Assembly (NCBI RefSeq): GCF_900167165.1
Contig: NZ_FUXM01000025.1
Span: forward strand, 1 to 35,352
Source: Carboxydocella sporoproducens DSM 16521
GTDB lineage: Bacteria > Bacillota > GCA-003054495 > Carboxydocellales > Carboxydocellaceae
Length of the DNA stretch: 35,352 nucleotides
Direction: 5' to 3'
Part shown: in pieces, positions 8,801 to 16,157 of the stretch
Numbering within the stretch: position 1 is the stretch's first letter
Layout: every line of letters begins with the position of its first letter
Made by a program: the position numbers and the translations under genes
Notes under the pieces: generated by a model
What the model saw: the letters and a program-made list of their open reading frames with translations, nothing else
Databases searched by the model: none
Told to the model about the DNA's origin: nothing

Positions 8801-9630
8801 ATACGGTAAGCCAAATGGGTTATATCATCTTAGGAGTCAGCCTGGGCTCTTCTTTAGGTATGGCTGGAGGATTATTGCATTTAGTTAACCATATGCTGTT
8901 TAAGAACCTGCTGTTCTTAGTTGCCGGTGCCATTATGGTGAAAACCGGTATTGAAAACCTGGACAAGTTAGGAGGAATTGGAAGGAAAATGCCGGTAACT
9001 CTGGGGGCCTTTGCGATTGGGGCATTTTCTATTGCTGGCATTCCGCCTTTTAATGGTTTTACCTCTAAATGGATAATCTATGAAGCTGCCATGGAGAAAG
9101 GATATGTGTTTTTAGCGATATTCTCCTTGTTAGCAAGTGTTTTAACCTTAGCTTCTTTTCTTAAATTTTTACATTCTGCCTTTTTCGGACAATTACCGAA
9201 GGAGTTAGAGAATGTAACTGAAGCACCGTGGACAATGCAAATTCCTATGGTAATTCTGGCTGTTTTGTGTGTAGTTTTTGGGGTTTTCCCTGGTATACCA
9301 CTTACTACCATTGCGGCCATCGAAAGCTGGTTGGGTCTAACCCCGGTTTCAGCTTCGCTCTTTGGGATTGATTCCGGGCTGGGGGCGTGGAACGCCGGAG
9401 TTATCGCTGCAGTATTGGCAATAGCCTTCATTGCAGGTGTAAGTGTCTACTTTATTGGCAACGGGAAAATCAGATATACAAAAATCTATACTTGTGGAGT
9501 AACTGATTTAACAGCCGAAGAAGTGCATGTTAATTCCCATAATCTTTATGAATCGCCCAAAGGCCTGGTTAAACAGTGCATTAAAGTTTTATACCGGATT
9601 ACCGGTCTGGGTAAGGGGGTGGAATTGTGA
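5806..9630 (+). CDS. cooM: CO-induced hydrogenase, large membrane antiporter-like subunit CooM
   Basis: This polytopic membrane protein of 1274 residues, about the size I recall for R. rubrum CooM, forms the ion-pumping arm of the energy-converting hydrogenase. The GTG start at 5806 has AAGGAGG (5791-5797) 8 nt upstream; an in-frame GTG at 5755 lacks this. Two full NuoL/M/N-like modules are seen, about residues 235-700 and 710-1175, repeating with a 478-residue period. Their key charges are Glu345/Glu823 (WE), Lys426/Lys905, and the TM8 His-Lys sets His546-His550-Lys554 and His1025-His1029-Lys1033. Residues 1-180 are a half module matching only the second half of the unit, with Gln72 and Arg76 replacing the TM8 His and Lys. 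The stop overlaps the cooK start by 4 nt. Confidence 0.92.
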   Translation: MNFGSLFSESSVLALFGAIVILAGELIALKQMKNLIRLLTISSIAEIGYVLLGLGLGTYEGTSGALLHLEYQIVMRALVFVAAAALIARERSDSIEKLKGIGKAMPVTATLFGFGLFSVMGLSPFKGSISKFLIIYAAIASGHWFYAAIATLGSILEAIYFLLIFQKLCFEQPAQSGASTEKVREASPVLLAAMLVLSGLTALMGLLPEPFIHSVEYMTAVLLGKSAQLPAFESPWSILVLVPYVGGFIVYLVGRFSAVLRNILAVALTGTTVYLTWQGGDFDSLSRFFALIMAFIGFLVTLYSIGYFKDKPHTNRYFFFLFLMIGTLLGLTTSKHLGNFYVYWELMTWTSYFLVIQEQTEKALRAGFKYFIMCTSGAYIMHFAILTLHVKLGTFDMAAISANLPELTPSLMLAVLGMFIIGFGVKTGLVPLHSWLPDAHPVAPSSISAPMSGILTKTGIYGLVRILFVVFGAGLLTELGTTGQFSTIGFIISMLGALTLLYGEIMALRQTDIKKMLAYSTMAQVGEIAVTLGIGTYLSLVGALYHVLNHAIMKNLLFLAVGALIYRLKSQEISKFKGIGRVMPVTSLCFSIGILAIMGLPPFNGFISKFLMLYASVQSGHLAVAGLILLGSIIGAFYYLKLVRVIFFEKYEGPAVKEAPITMLIPVGILTGLTVFNGLYPQAGLALVKPVVDMIAAKGHMATTAIPDVTIAWPLMAVIPMVGALVTYLLGRRSARVSGWLAVATMVATLITVLTVSSGHDIFSRSFALLIAFIGVVNLFYSLGYMVHGHAQNRFYAFFLLMIGGLLGVAVSKDLFSFFAFWEIMSSWTLYFVIIHEETREALQEGFKYFIFNYAGASLMFLGLLVLTASTGTFEMSELAGRLSALPTGLVAFGLILMLIGFAMKAAMLPFRIDYQMHPPTAPTPVSGYISSVLLKSAPFGMVKLFYVFGGISLISKLGLAGGMPSLMYIVAWVSGLTILMAAALALLQSGMKRLLIYHTVSQMGYIILGVSLGSSLGMAGGLLHLVNHMLFKNLLFLVAGAIMVKTGIENLDKLGGIGRKMPVTLGAFAIGAFSIAGIPPFNGFTSKWIIYEAAMEKGYVFLAIFSLLASVLTLASFLKFLHSAFFGQLPKELENVTEAPWTMQIPMVILAVLCVVFGVFPGIPLTTIAAIESWLGLTPVSASLFGIDSGLGAWNAGVIAAVLAIAFIAGVSVYFIGNGKIRYTKIYTCGVTDLTAEEVHVNSHNLYESPKGLVKQCIKVLYRITGLGKGVEL

Positions 9631-10592
9631 CGGATGTTGTACAACTAATCTTTAATTTGTTGCTCTTTCCCGGGGGTTTGTTTGCTATAGTCGTTGGCTT
9701 GTTCCTTATGGGAATTGACCGTAAGATTGTTGCCCGAATACAGAGGCGGGTTGGCCCCCCTATTTTCCAGCCCTTTATTGACCTGGTCAAACTAGCCAGG
9801 AAGGAGGTAGTTGTGCCGGAGACTGCGCATCTGCAGGCATTCAGGTTAGCGCCATTGCTGGGGTTTGCCGGGATGATGGTGGCCGTTACCTTGATACCTA
9901 TTGCTGGCGTATATAAGGGTCTTGAGTTTTCGGGAGATTTGCTGGTTGTGCTTTATTTGCTGGCATTACCTGCCATTGCTTTGATGGTCGGTGGCTCTGC
10001 TTCCAGCTCACCCTTTGGAGCTGTAGGTTTTTCCAGGGAAATGGTCATGATGATGTCCTATGAACTGCCGTTACTGGTAGTACTGGTAACCGTTGCTTTG
10101 AAAGTTGGATTGGCAACGGGTGGAATTGCTACTTTCTCTTTAAGTGAAATTGTGAGGTACCAGCTGGAAAACGGGGCATTACTTTTTGATTACACCATGT
10201 TACCGGCTTTACTGGCTTTTCTGGTTTTCATTCCAGGTAACATGGGGGTAGTTCCCTTTGATATCCCCGAAGCAGAAACTGAAATTGTCGAAGGTCCGCT
10301 TCTGGAATATTCCGGCACTTCTTTGGCTTTATTTAAACTAACAAGTTCCTTAAAAATGGTTGTGGTACTGGGTTTAGCCATAGCCCTCTTTTTTCCGACA
10401 CCTCTGGGTGAAAACATGTTGCTTAACCTGTTGTGGTATATCTTAAAATGTTTAATTTTAATGGTAATATCCATTACCGTTGTGCGTGCCAGTACAGGAA
10501 GGGTTCGAATCGACCAGGCCTTTAAATTTTATCTGAAGTATCCTACCGCACTGGCATTAATCAGCCTGGTATTAACGTTGTTACAAAGATGA
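9627..10592 (+). CDS. cooK: CO-induced hydrogenase membrane subunit CooK (NuoH/EchB-like)
   Basis: This 321-residue protein has about eight membrane helices and is homologous to complex I NuoH and Ech hydrogenase EchB, which link the soluble arm to the ion channel. Family signatures are DRKIVARIQRRVGPPIFQP near residue 30, the acidic loop segment with EMVMMMSYE, and VPFDIPEAETEIVEGPLLEY (about 210-230). The start is GTG inside the GTGA overlap with the cooM stop, preceded by AAGGGGGTGG, which implies translational coupling. Position and order are as in the R. rubrum cooMKLXUH operon. Confidence 0.92.
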   Translation: MTDVVQLIFNLLLFPGGLFAIVVGLFLMGIDRKIVARIQRRVGPPIFQPFIDLVKLARKEVVVPETAHLQAFRLAPLLGFAGMMVAVTLIPIAGVYKGLEFSGDLLVVLYLLALPAIALMVGGSASSSPFGAVGFSREMVMMMSYELPLLVVLVTVALKVGLATGGIATFSLSEIVRYQLENGALLFDYTMLPALLAFLVFIPGNMGVVPFDIPEAETEIVEGPLLEYSGTSLALFKLTSSLKMVVVLGLAIALFFPTPLGENMLLNLLWYILKCLILMVISITVVRASTGRVRIDQAFKFYLKYPTALALISLVLTLLQR

Positions 10593-10607
10593 CAGGGAGG
10601 TGGCAGG

Positions 10608-11039
10608 ATGAAAGAACTAATGCGAAAAGTTGCCAGAAAATCACCGTGGTTGTACCGCATAAATGCAGGATCCTGTAATGGCTGTGATGTGGAACTGGCA
10701 ACCACGGCATGCATTCCCCGTTATGATGTTGAGCGCCTGGGCTGTAAGTATTGTGGGAGCCCAAAGCATGCTGACATCGTGTTGATTACCGGACCTCTTA
10801 CTGCCCGGGTTAAGGAAAAGGTTTTGCGTCTTTACGATGAAATTCCTGACCCTAAAGTGACGGTAGCTATCGGTGTGTGTCCGATATCTGGAGGAGTGTT
10901 TAGAGACAGTTATGCTATTGCCGGGCCGATTGACAACTTTATTCCGGTAGATGTAAATGTGCCTGGCTGTCCTCCCAGACCCCAGGCGATTATTGATGGG
11001 ATAGTTGAAGCCATCAAAATTTGGGAAACCAGGCTGTAA
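10608..11039 (+). CDS. cooL: CO-induced hydrogenase small subunit CooL (NuoB/EchC-like)
   Basis: This 143-residue hydrogenase small subunit carries the proximal [4Fe-4S] cluster that hands electrons to the NiFe site. The four expected ligands are Cys23 and Cys26 (GSCNGCDVE), Cys91 (GVCPISGG) and Cys121 (VPGCPPRP). Other cysteines (35, 46, 49) are outside the cluster pattern. A ribosome-binding site GGGAGG lies about 7 nt before the ATG, 15 nt after cooK. It should sit on the cytoplasmic face with CooH. Confidence 0.93.
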   Translation: MKELMRKVARKSPWLYRINAGSCNGCDVELATTACIPRYDVERLGCKYCGSPKHADIVLITGPLTARVKEKVLRLYDEIPDPKVTVAIGVCPISGGVFRDSYAIAGPIDNFIPVDVNVPGCPPRPQAIIDGIVEAIKIWETRL

Positions 11040-11052
11040 AGGAGAGTCACCC

Positions 11053-11550
11053 ATGGCTTCTTTTTTAAAAATAGCTATTCGCAATTTGTTCAAGAAACCG
11101 TCTACTGACCCTTATCCCTTTGGTGAAACTTTTGTTCCCAAGGGACTGAGAGGTAAAGCCCAGTATAATGCCAGGGCCTGTGTGGCCTGTAGAATGTGTG
11201 AGTACGTTTGCGCAGGGGGAGCAATCCAAATCAGGGAAGTGGCCGATAAAAGCGGCCTGGAGTTCATACTCTGGCATAATACATGTACCTTTTGCGGCCT
11301 TTGCGAACATTACTGCCCTACTAAAGCAATTCGCTTAACTGAAGATTATCATACAACTCACAGGCAAGAGGACAAATACAGATATGTGGAAAAAGGCTTC
11401 ATTAAATATGTAAATTGTGCCCGGTGTGATACACCGATGGTGCCGATAGCCCCTGAGCTATTTAATGTAGCTTTTGAACAAGTTAACACGGATATTGAAA
11501 AATTAAGGCATTTATGCCCCAAATGCCGCCAGGAACGGGCCCTTCGCTGA
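11053..11550 (+). CDS. cooX: CO-induced hydrogenase ferredoxin-type subunit CooX (NuoI/EchF-like)
   Basis: This 165-residue polyferredoxin subunit relays electrons from CooF to CooL. Two [4Fe-4S] motifs are complete: Cys43/46/49/53 (CVACRMCEYVC) and Cys78/81/84/88 (CTFCGLCEHYC, followed by P). Two more CXXC pairs, Cys122/125 and Cys155/158, look able to bind a zinc or extra iron site in the C-terminal tail. ATG 11053 was chosen because AAAGGAG (11038-11044) lies upstream; an earlier ATG in frame at 11005 lies inside cooL. Confidence 0.92.
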   Translation: MASFLKIAIRNLFKKPSTDPYPFGETFVPKGLRGKAQYNARACVACRMCEYVCAGGAIQIREVADKSGLEFILWHNTCTFCGLCEHYCPTKAIRLTEDYHTTHRQEDKYRYVEKGFIKYVNCARCDTPMVPIAPELFNVAFEQVNTDIEKLRHLCPKCRQERALR

Positions 11551-11567
11551 GAAGAGGAGGAAACAGG

Positions 11568-12110
11568 ATGAAGCGGGATATTCAGGAGGAATTTGCAGAA
11601 AAATTAGCCCGGGTAGTGGGTGATGGATTCTCCTTGCGCTGGGAAACAGATTCTAAGGGAGTGGTTACTGGTTGGTGCAGGCTCCGTGACCACCGCCATA
11701 TTACAAACGTGGCTTTGATAGTGGCAAGCCTGGGCGGCCGGGTAATTACTATTACAGCTTATAAAACTAAAGATGCTCAACAGAGAGATGGGCATGAAAT
11801 CGCCTACCATTTTGATCTGGATGGTTGTACTTGTACAGTTACGATTGAAATACCCCGTGATAGTGGTAAAGTCAATTCCATTACTCCGATATTAAAAAGT
11901 GCTGATTGGACGGAACGCGAATTGCAAGAATTATATGGTATTGAAGTGGTCGGTCATCCCAATCCCAGGAGATTGTTCCTCGATGAAACTATTGATGAAG
12001 GAATAATGGATAAATTGATTCCTTTATCAGTTGCTATGAATGGAGCAACCAGTAAAACTTTGTGGGAAAAGGTCCTTGCAGCTATTTCCCAGGAGGGGGA
12101 TATTAAATGA
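11568..12110 (+). CDS. cooU: CO-induced hydrogenase subunit CooU (NuoC/30-kDa-like)
   Basis: This 180-residue protein has the NuoC/EchD fold. The C-terminal signature SADWTERELQELYGIEVVGH (about 123-142) followed by PNPRRLFLDE is the complex I 30-kDa subunit motif. It has no cofactor ligands and serves as a structural partner of CooH. The start ATG follows GAGGAGG with a 7-nt gap; the end overlaps the cooH start by ATGA, so the two are probably translated in equal amounts. Confidence 0.9.
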   Translation: MKRDIQEEFAEKLARVVGDGFSLRWETDSKGVVTGWCRLRDHRHITNVALIVASLGGRVITITAYKTKDAQQRDGHEIAYHFDLDGCTCTVTIEIPRDSGKVNSITPILKSADWTERELQELYGIEVVGHPNPRRLFLDETIDEGIMDKLIPLSVAMNGATSKTLWEKVLAAISQEGDIK

Positions 12111-13189
12111 GCACTTATACAATCCCCGTAGGCCCGCTGCATGTGGCGCTGGAAGAACCGATGTATTTCCGGGTACAGGTTGAAGGAGAGACTATCGTGG
12201 GCCTGGATATAACGGCAGGGCATGTGCATCGCGGTATGGAATATTTGGTAATGAAGCGAAATATTTACCAAAATCTAACTTTAATTGAACGTGTTTGTTC
12301 CCTCTGTTCCAACAACCATCCCTTTACCTACTGTATGGCCCTTGAAAAAATTGCCGGTATCAAAATTCCGGAAAGAGCTGAATATCTAAGGGTTATTGCT
12401 GATGAAATAAAGAGAATAGCTTCTAACTTGTTTAATGCTGCTATGCTGGCTCATATCATAGGCTTTGATTCATTATTTATGCATGTCATGGAGTTACGGG
12501 AGATAGTCCAGGATGCTAAAGAGACTGTTTATGGCAATCGGATGGATTTGGCCGCAAATTGCATTGGCGGCGTAAAATATGACCTCTCCGATGAAAAGAT
12601 TAAATATCTGAAGCAGCAATTAGATAAGTTGAAAAAGCCACTGGAAGAAATTATTGACATCTATATGAACAATAAGTTTGTGCGCGCTCGGACTGAAGGA
12701 GTAGGGATTTTACCTAAAGAGGAAGCCATTCGCTATGGCGTGGTTGGTCCTGTAGCCAGAGGGTCCGGGATAGATTATGATGTGCGGGTCAAGAGTCCTT
12801 ATGCTGCTTATGACAAGATTAAATTTAATGTTGCTGTCGAGAATGGTTGTGATGTTAGAGCAAGAGCCATAGTCAGGTTGAGGGAAATTCAGGAAGCTAT
12901 CAATATCATGGAACAATGTCTAAAAGAATTGCCTGACGGTCCAACTTGTATAGATTATTTGCCGGAGATACCTGCCGGGGAAGCTGTAGCCAAGTCAGAA
13001 GCGCCGCGGGGAGAATTGATTTATTATCTCCGCACAAACGGCTCTGATATGCCGGAACGGATTAAATGGCGGGTGCCTACTTATATGAACTGGGAAGCGC
13101 TCAATGTGATGATGCCAGGAAATAAGGTCTCTGACATATCGCTTATTATTTGCAGTATTGATCCCTGTATCTCCTGTACCGAAAGATAA
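12107..13189 (+). CDS. cooH: CO-induced [NiFe] hydrogenase large subunit CooH
   Basis: This 360-residue catalytic subunit, homologous to NuoD and EchE, reduces protons to H2. Both NiFe-site motifs are intact: Cys64/Cys67 in RVCSLCSNNHP and Cys354/Cys357 in DPCISC, so it is a true hydrogenase and not a NuoD relic. The protein stops three residues after the last Cys (TER), so there is no C-terminal extension to cleave, as reported for some energy-converting and sensor hydrogenases. No maturation endopeptidase gene is present in the cluster, which fits. It starts in an ATGA overlap with cooU. Confidence 0.95.
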   Translation: MSTYTIPVGPLHVALEEPMYFRVQVEGETIVGLDITAGHVHRGMEYLVMKRNIYQNLTLIERVCSLCSNNHPFTYCMALEKIAGIKIPERAEYLRVIADEIKRIASNLFNAAMLAHIIGFDSLFMHVMELREIVQDAKETVYGNRMDLAANCIGGVKYDLSDEKIKYLKQQLDKLKKPLEEIIDIYMNNKFVRARTEGVGILPKEEAIRYGVVGPVARGSGIDYDVRVKSPYAAYDKIKFNVAVENGCDVRARAIVRLREIQEAINIMEQCLKELPDGPTCIDYLPEIPAGEAVAKSEAPRGELIYYLRTNGSDMPERIKWRVPTYMNWEALNVMMPGNKVSDISLIICSIDPCISCTER

Positions 13190-13206
13190 TGAAAGGATGC
13201 GGCGCC

Positions 13207-13551
13207 ATGCATGAGATGGCGATAGTGGATAGTCTTTTCCAGATTATCAATGTCAAGGTAAAAGAGCATCAAATTAGAAAAGTCTTAAAAGTGAAACTTA
13301 AGGTTGGCGAGATGACAGCGGTGGAAGATCTGACTTTAACTGCCTGTTTTGAGGCTTATGCTCAAAACACCGTTGTCGAGGGCGCGGAGCTGGTTATTGA
13401 GCGGGTGCCCCTGCAGGGAAAATGTCGGCAGTGTACCAGTGTGTTCCGGGTTTCCAATTACAATTTCCAGTGCCCGCAATGTGAGAGCAGATTTGTAGAG
13501 ATCGTTGCCGGAAGGGAGTTGTACATTGAGGACCTGGAAGTAGAAAAATAG
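13207..13551 (+). CDS. hypA: Hydrogenase nickel-insertion protein HypA
   Basis: This 114-residue nickel metallochaperone serves the NiFe hydrogenase. The N-terminal MHEM supplies the Ni-binding His2, and Cys73/Cys76 and Cys89/Cys92 form the zinc site (CRQC ... CPQC). The MHEM start decides the initiation codon: ATG 13207, with GAAAGGA about 10 nt upstream. The earlier in-frame ATG at 13189 would add six residues in front of the metal-binding end. hypA between cooH and cooF is the arrangement I recall in C. hydrogenoformans. HypB and the other maturation genes are not in this window. Confidence 0.92.
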   Translation: MHEMAIVDSLFQIINVKVKEHQIRKVLKVKLKVGEMTAVEDLTLTACFEAYAQNTVVEGAELVIERVPLQGKCRQCTSVFRVSNYNFQCPQCESRFVEIVAGRELYIEDLEVEK

Positions 13552-13577
13552 CTCAAACGGAAAGGAGGTGAACCTCG

Positions 13578-14159
13578 ATGGCGAGAGCTAAAGAGAATTT
13601 CTTTATTTACGCCGATCCCCAAAAGTGTCTGGGTTGCAAGAATTGTGAGATTGCCTGTGCTGTGGCTCATGCAGGTTGTGATCTACAAACTGCCGTAACC
13701 CAGGGCTTGCAATTACAGCCAAGAAACTCGGTGGTTCAAGTTGAGGACATGGTTATGCCCATTCAATGCAGACAATGTGAAGACGCGCCTTGTGCCCACG
13801 CCTGCCCTACCGGAGCAATCTACGAAGAGGATAGGTTTGTTAAAATTAATGAAAGTAATTGTATTGGCTGTAAAGTGTGCACTATGGTTTGCCCCTTTGG
13901 AGCTATTATTGTAGCTAAAGACATAACAGATGAAGGTACTCACAGAACCCAAAAAGGTAAAGCCAGGAAATGTGATCTTTGTTTTAGCAGGACGCAGGAT
14001 AGCGATGAATTTGCCTGCGCCTGTGTAGAGGCCTGTCCTACCAAAGCAATCATGCTGGTAGATTACGAAAGTTATCGTAAGAAACTTATTGAAGACAGAG
14101 GAAAGGAACTGGTAAGGGCTCATGCTCATTCAAAGAACCATGGCCTAATGCGGAAATAA
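13578..14159 (+). CDS. cooF: Ferredoxin-like electron carrier CooF
   Basis: This 193-residue iron-sulfur protein of the DMSO reductase subunit B/HycB type carries electrons from CODH to the hydrogenase. Four cluster motifs are visible: Cys17/20/23/27, Cys64/67/72/76, Cys95/98/101/105, and Cys132/135 with Cys147 or 149 and Cys153. The ribosome-binding site is an unusually perfect AAAGGAGGTGA (13561-13571), the tail of which can fold on itself with ACCTC just before the ATG. It sits directly before cooS2, as expected for the CODH-hydrogenase complex. Confidence 0.93.
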   Translation: MARAKENFFIYADPQKCLGCKNCEIACAVAHAGCDLQTAVTQGLQLQPRNSVVQVEDMVMPIQCRQCEDAPCAHACPTGAIYEEDRFVKINESNCIGCKVCTMVCPFGAIIVAKDITDEGTHRTQKGKARKCDLCFSRTQDSDEFACACVEACPTKAIMLVDYESYRKKLIEDRGKELVRAHAHSKNHGLMRK

Positions 14160-14174
14160 GCAGGGGGAGAGATT

Positions 14175-16085
14175 ATGAGTAAGATGAAAAATACCATAGA
14201 TCCTGCTGTCAACTATTTGCTACCTTTAGCAAAAAAGGCGGGAGTTGAAACTGTTTGGGATCGTTTTGCAGTTATGAAGCCCCAATGTGGTTTCGGAGAG
14301 CTGGGCGTCTGCTGCCGCATTTGCTGGAAGGGACCGTGTCGTATCGATCCTTTTGGCAATGGTCCCCAGAGAGGTGTTTGTGGGGCTGATGCCCACACCA
14401 TAGTGGCACGCAACCTGGCTAGAATGATGGCTGCAGGTGCTGCTTCCCATTCCGATCACGGTCGCCACATCGCCTTAACTTTATTAGAAGTTGGCGAAGG
14501 ACATGCACCTGCGTACCGGATTAAAGACGAGCAAAAGTTAAGAAATATAGCGGAAAAATTAAACCTGGCACCGGCAGGCAAAGATATACGGCAAATAGCA
14601 AAAGAAGTGGCTCAGGCTTCCCTGGATGATTATTCGCGGCAAAAGCGCAGCATACCCTGTAACTGGGCCAAAGTGACCATGACAGCTGAACGGGTGGAAA
14701 AACTGGTAGATCTGGAGGTTATGCCCCATAACATTGATGCTGTTATCGCTGAGATTATGGCCCGAACTCATGTGGGTTGTGATGCCGATGCAGCCAACAT
14801 TTTGCTCGGCGGATTAAAGGGAGCACTGGCTGATTATACCGGTATGTGTTTGTCAACTGAGCTGTCTGATGTCCTATTTGGTACCCCTGAACCGGTAGTT
14901 ACTCAGGCCAACCTTGGCGTGCTGAAGGAAGATGCTGTTAACATTGCGGTTCACGGTCATAACCCGTTACTTAGTGAAATTATTTGTGATGTCGCGTTGA
15001 AAATGAATGAAGAAGCTAAGAAAGCCGGGGCCAAAGACGGTATTAACATAGTGGGTATTTGTTGTACGGGTAATGAGGTGATGATGCGACGGGGGATTCC
15101 GCTGGCTACTAACTATCTATCCCAGGAAATGGCCATAGTTACAGGCGCTGTAGATGCGATGGTCGTAGATGTGCAGTGCATTATGCCTGCTCTTACCAGT
15201 GTAGCGGAGTGTTTCCATACTGAAGTAATCACCACTATGCCTGTAAATAAAATCACTGGCGCCACTCACATAGAGTTTCGGGAAGAATCGGCTGTGGAAA
15301 GCGCCAGGAAAATCGTAGAAGTGGCAATTGAGGCCTTTAAAAGACGGGATAAGCGCAAGGTCAACATTCCTGACTACAAGCAAACAGCCATTGCCGGTTT
15401 CAGTGCCGAGGCAATTCTAGCGGCCTTAAGCAAGCTAGATGCCAAAGACCCGTTAAAGCCATTGATAGATAATATCGTTAACGGTAATATTCAAGGAATT
15501 GCGTTGTTTGCAGGATGTAACAATCCTAAGGCGATCCAGGACAATAACTTTATCACCATTGCGAAAGAGCTGGCGAAAAATAACGTCCTGATGCTGGCTA
15601 CTGGTTGTGGAGCCGGTACCTTTGCTAAAACCGGTTTAATGACTCAGGAGGCAACCGAGGCTTATGCCGGTGAATCCTTGAAAGCTGTACTCACTGCTAT
15701 TGGCAAGGCAGCCGGATTAAACGGACCTTTGCCTTTAGTACTGCATATGGGATCTTGTGTAGATAATTCCAGGGCCGTTAATGTAGCCGTAGCTATAGCT
15801 AACAAGCTGGGAGTGGATTTAGATAAACTGCCTCTTGTCGCCTCTGCTCCTGAGTTTATGTCGGAGAAGGCAGTAGCTATTGGGACCTGGGCAGTTACTC
15901 TGGGAATACCAACCCATATTGGAATAGTACCCCAGATTATGGGTTCCCCGGTAGTGGCTGAATTTTTAACTGAAAAAGCAAAAGAGTTGCTGGGTGGCTA
16001 CTTTATAGTAGAAACCGATCCAGAACAAGCCGCTGCTAAACTGGTTGCCGCTATTAAGGAAAGACGTAAGGGTTTAGGGATTTAA
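14175..16085 (+). CDS. cooS: Anaerobic Ni-Fe carbon monoxide dehydrogenase, copy 2 (hydrogenase-linked)
   Basis: This 636-residue CODH follows cooF by 15 nt and is the natural partner of the hydrogenase (the CODH-I position in C. hydrogenoformans). D- and B-cluster cysteines are 38/46 and 47/50/55/69. C-cluster motifs are VHGHNPLLS, GICCTGNE, DVQCIMP, FAGCNNPK, ATGCGAGT and MGSCVDNSR, with Lys in SEKAVAIG. It is clearly related to copy 1 but diverged throughout, so this is not a recent duplication. ATG with a GGGGGAGA ribosome-binding site. A long hairpin lies between it and cooC2. Confidence 0.95.
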   Translation: MSKMKNTIDPAVNYLLPLAKKAGVETVWDRFAVMKPQCGFGELGVCCRICWKGPCRIDPFGNGPQRGVCGADAHTIVARNLARMMAAGAASHSDHGRHIALTLLEVGEGHAPAYRIKDEQKLRNIAEKLNLAPAGKDIRQIAKEVAQASLDDYSRQKRSIPCNWAKVTMTAERVEKLVDLEVMPHNIDAVIAEIMARTHVGCDADAANILLGGLKGALADYTGMCLSTELSDVLFGTPEPVVTQANLGVLKEDAVNIAVHGHNPLLSEIICDVALKMNEEAKKAGAKDGINIVGICCTGNEVMMRRGIPLATNYLSQEMAIVTGAVDAMVVDVQCIMPALTSVAECFHTEVITTMPVNKITGATHIEFREESAVESARKIVEVAIEAFKRRDKRKVNIPDYKQTAIAGFSAEAILAALSKLDAKDPLKPLIDNIVNGNIQGIALFAGCNNPKAIQDNNFITIAKELAKNNVLMLATGCGAGTFAKTGLMTQEATEAYAGESLKAVLTAIGKAAGLNGPLPLVLHMGSCVDNSRAVNVAVAIANKLGVDLDKLPLVASAPEFMSEKAVAIGTWAVTLGIPTHIGIVPQIMGSPVVAEFLTEKAKELLGGYFIVETDPEQAAAKLVAAIKERRKGLGI

Positions 16086-16100
16086 ATTTTGGTTAATGGG

Positions 16101-16134
16101 ACAGGATTAGGGCTCTTTGGAGCTCTAATCCTGT
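16101..16134 (+). other. Intercistronic hairpin between cooS2 and cooC2
   Basis: ACAGGATTAG (16101-16110) pairs perfectly with CTAATCCTGT (16125-16134), and the inner bases GGCTC/GAGCT extend the stem to 15 bp with a TTTG loop and one G-T pair. No T-run follows. It may be a stabilising or processing element that lowers cooC2 relative to cooS2, or a leaky terminator. Confidence 0.65.
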
Positions 16135-16157
16135 TCTGATAGAGAGGAAGGTTAACT

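Noticed and set aside
5806-13189. Calling the cluster a complex I (NADH dehydrogenase) operon
   Set aside because: Subunits are homologous, but CooH keeps both CxxC NiFe motifs, and the order with hypA, cooF and cooS is that of the CO-induced hydrogenase.
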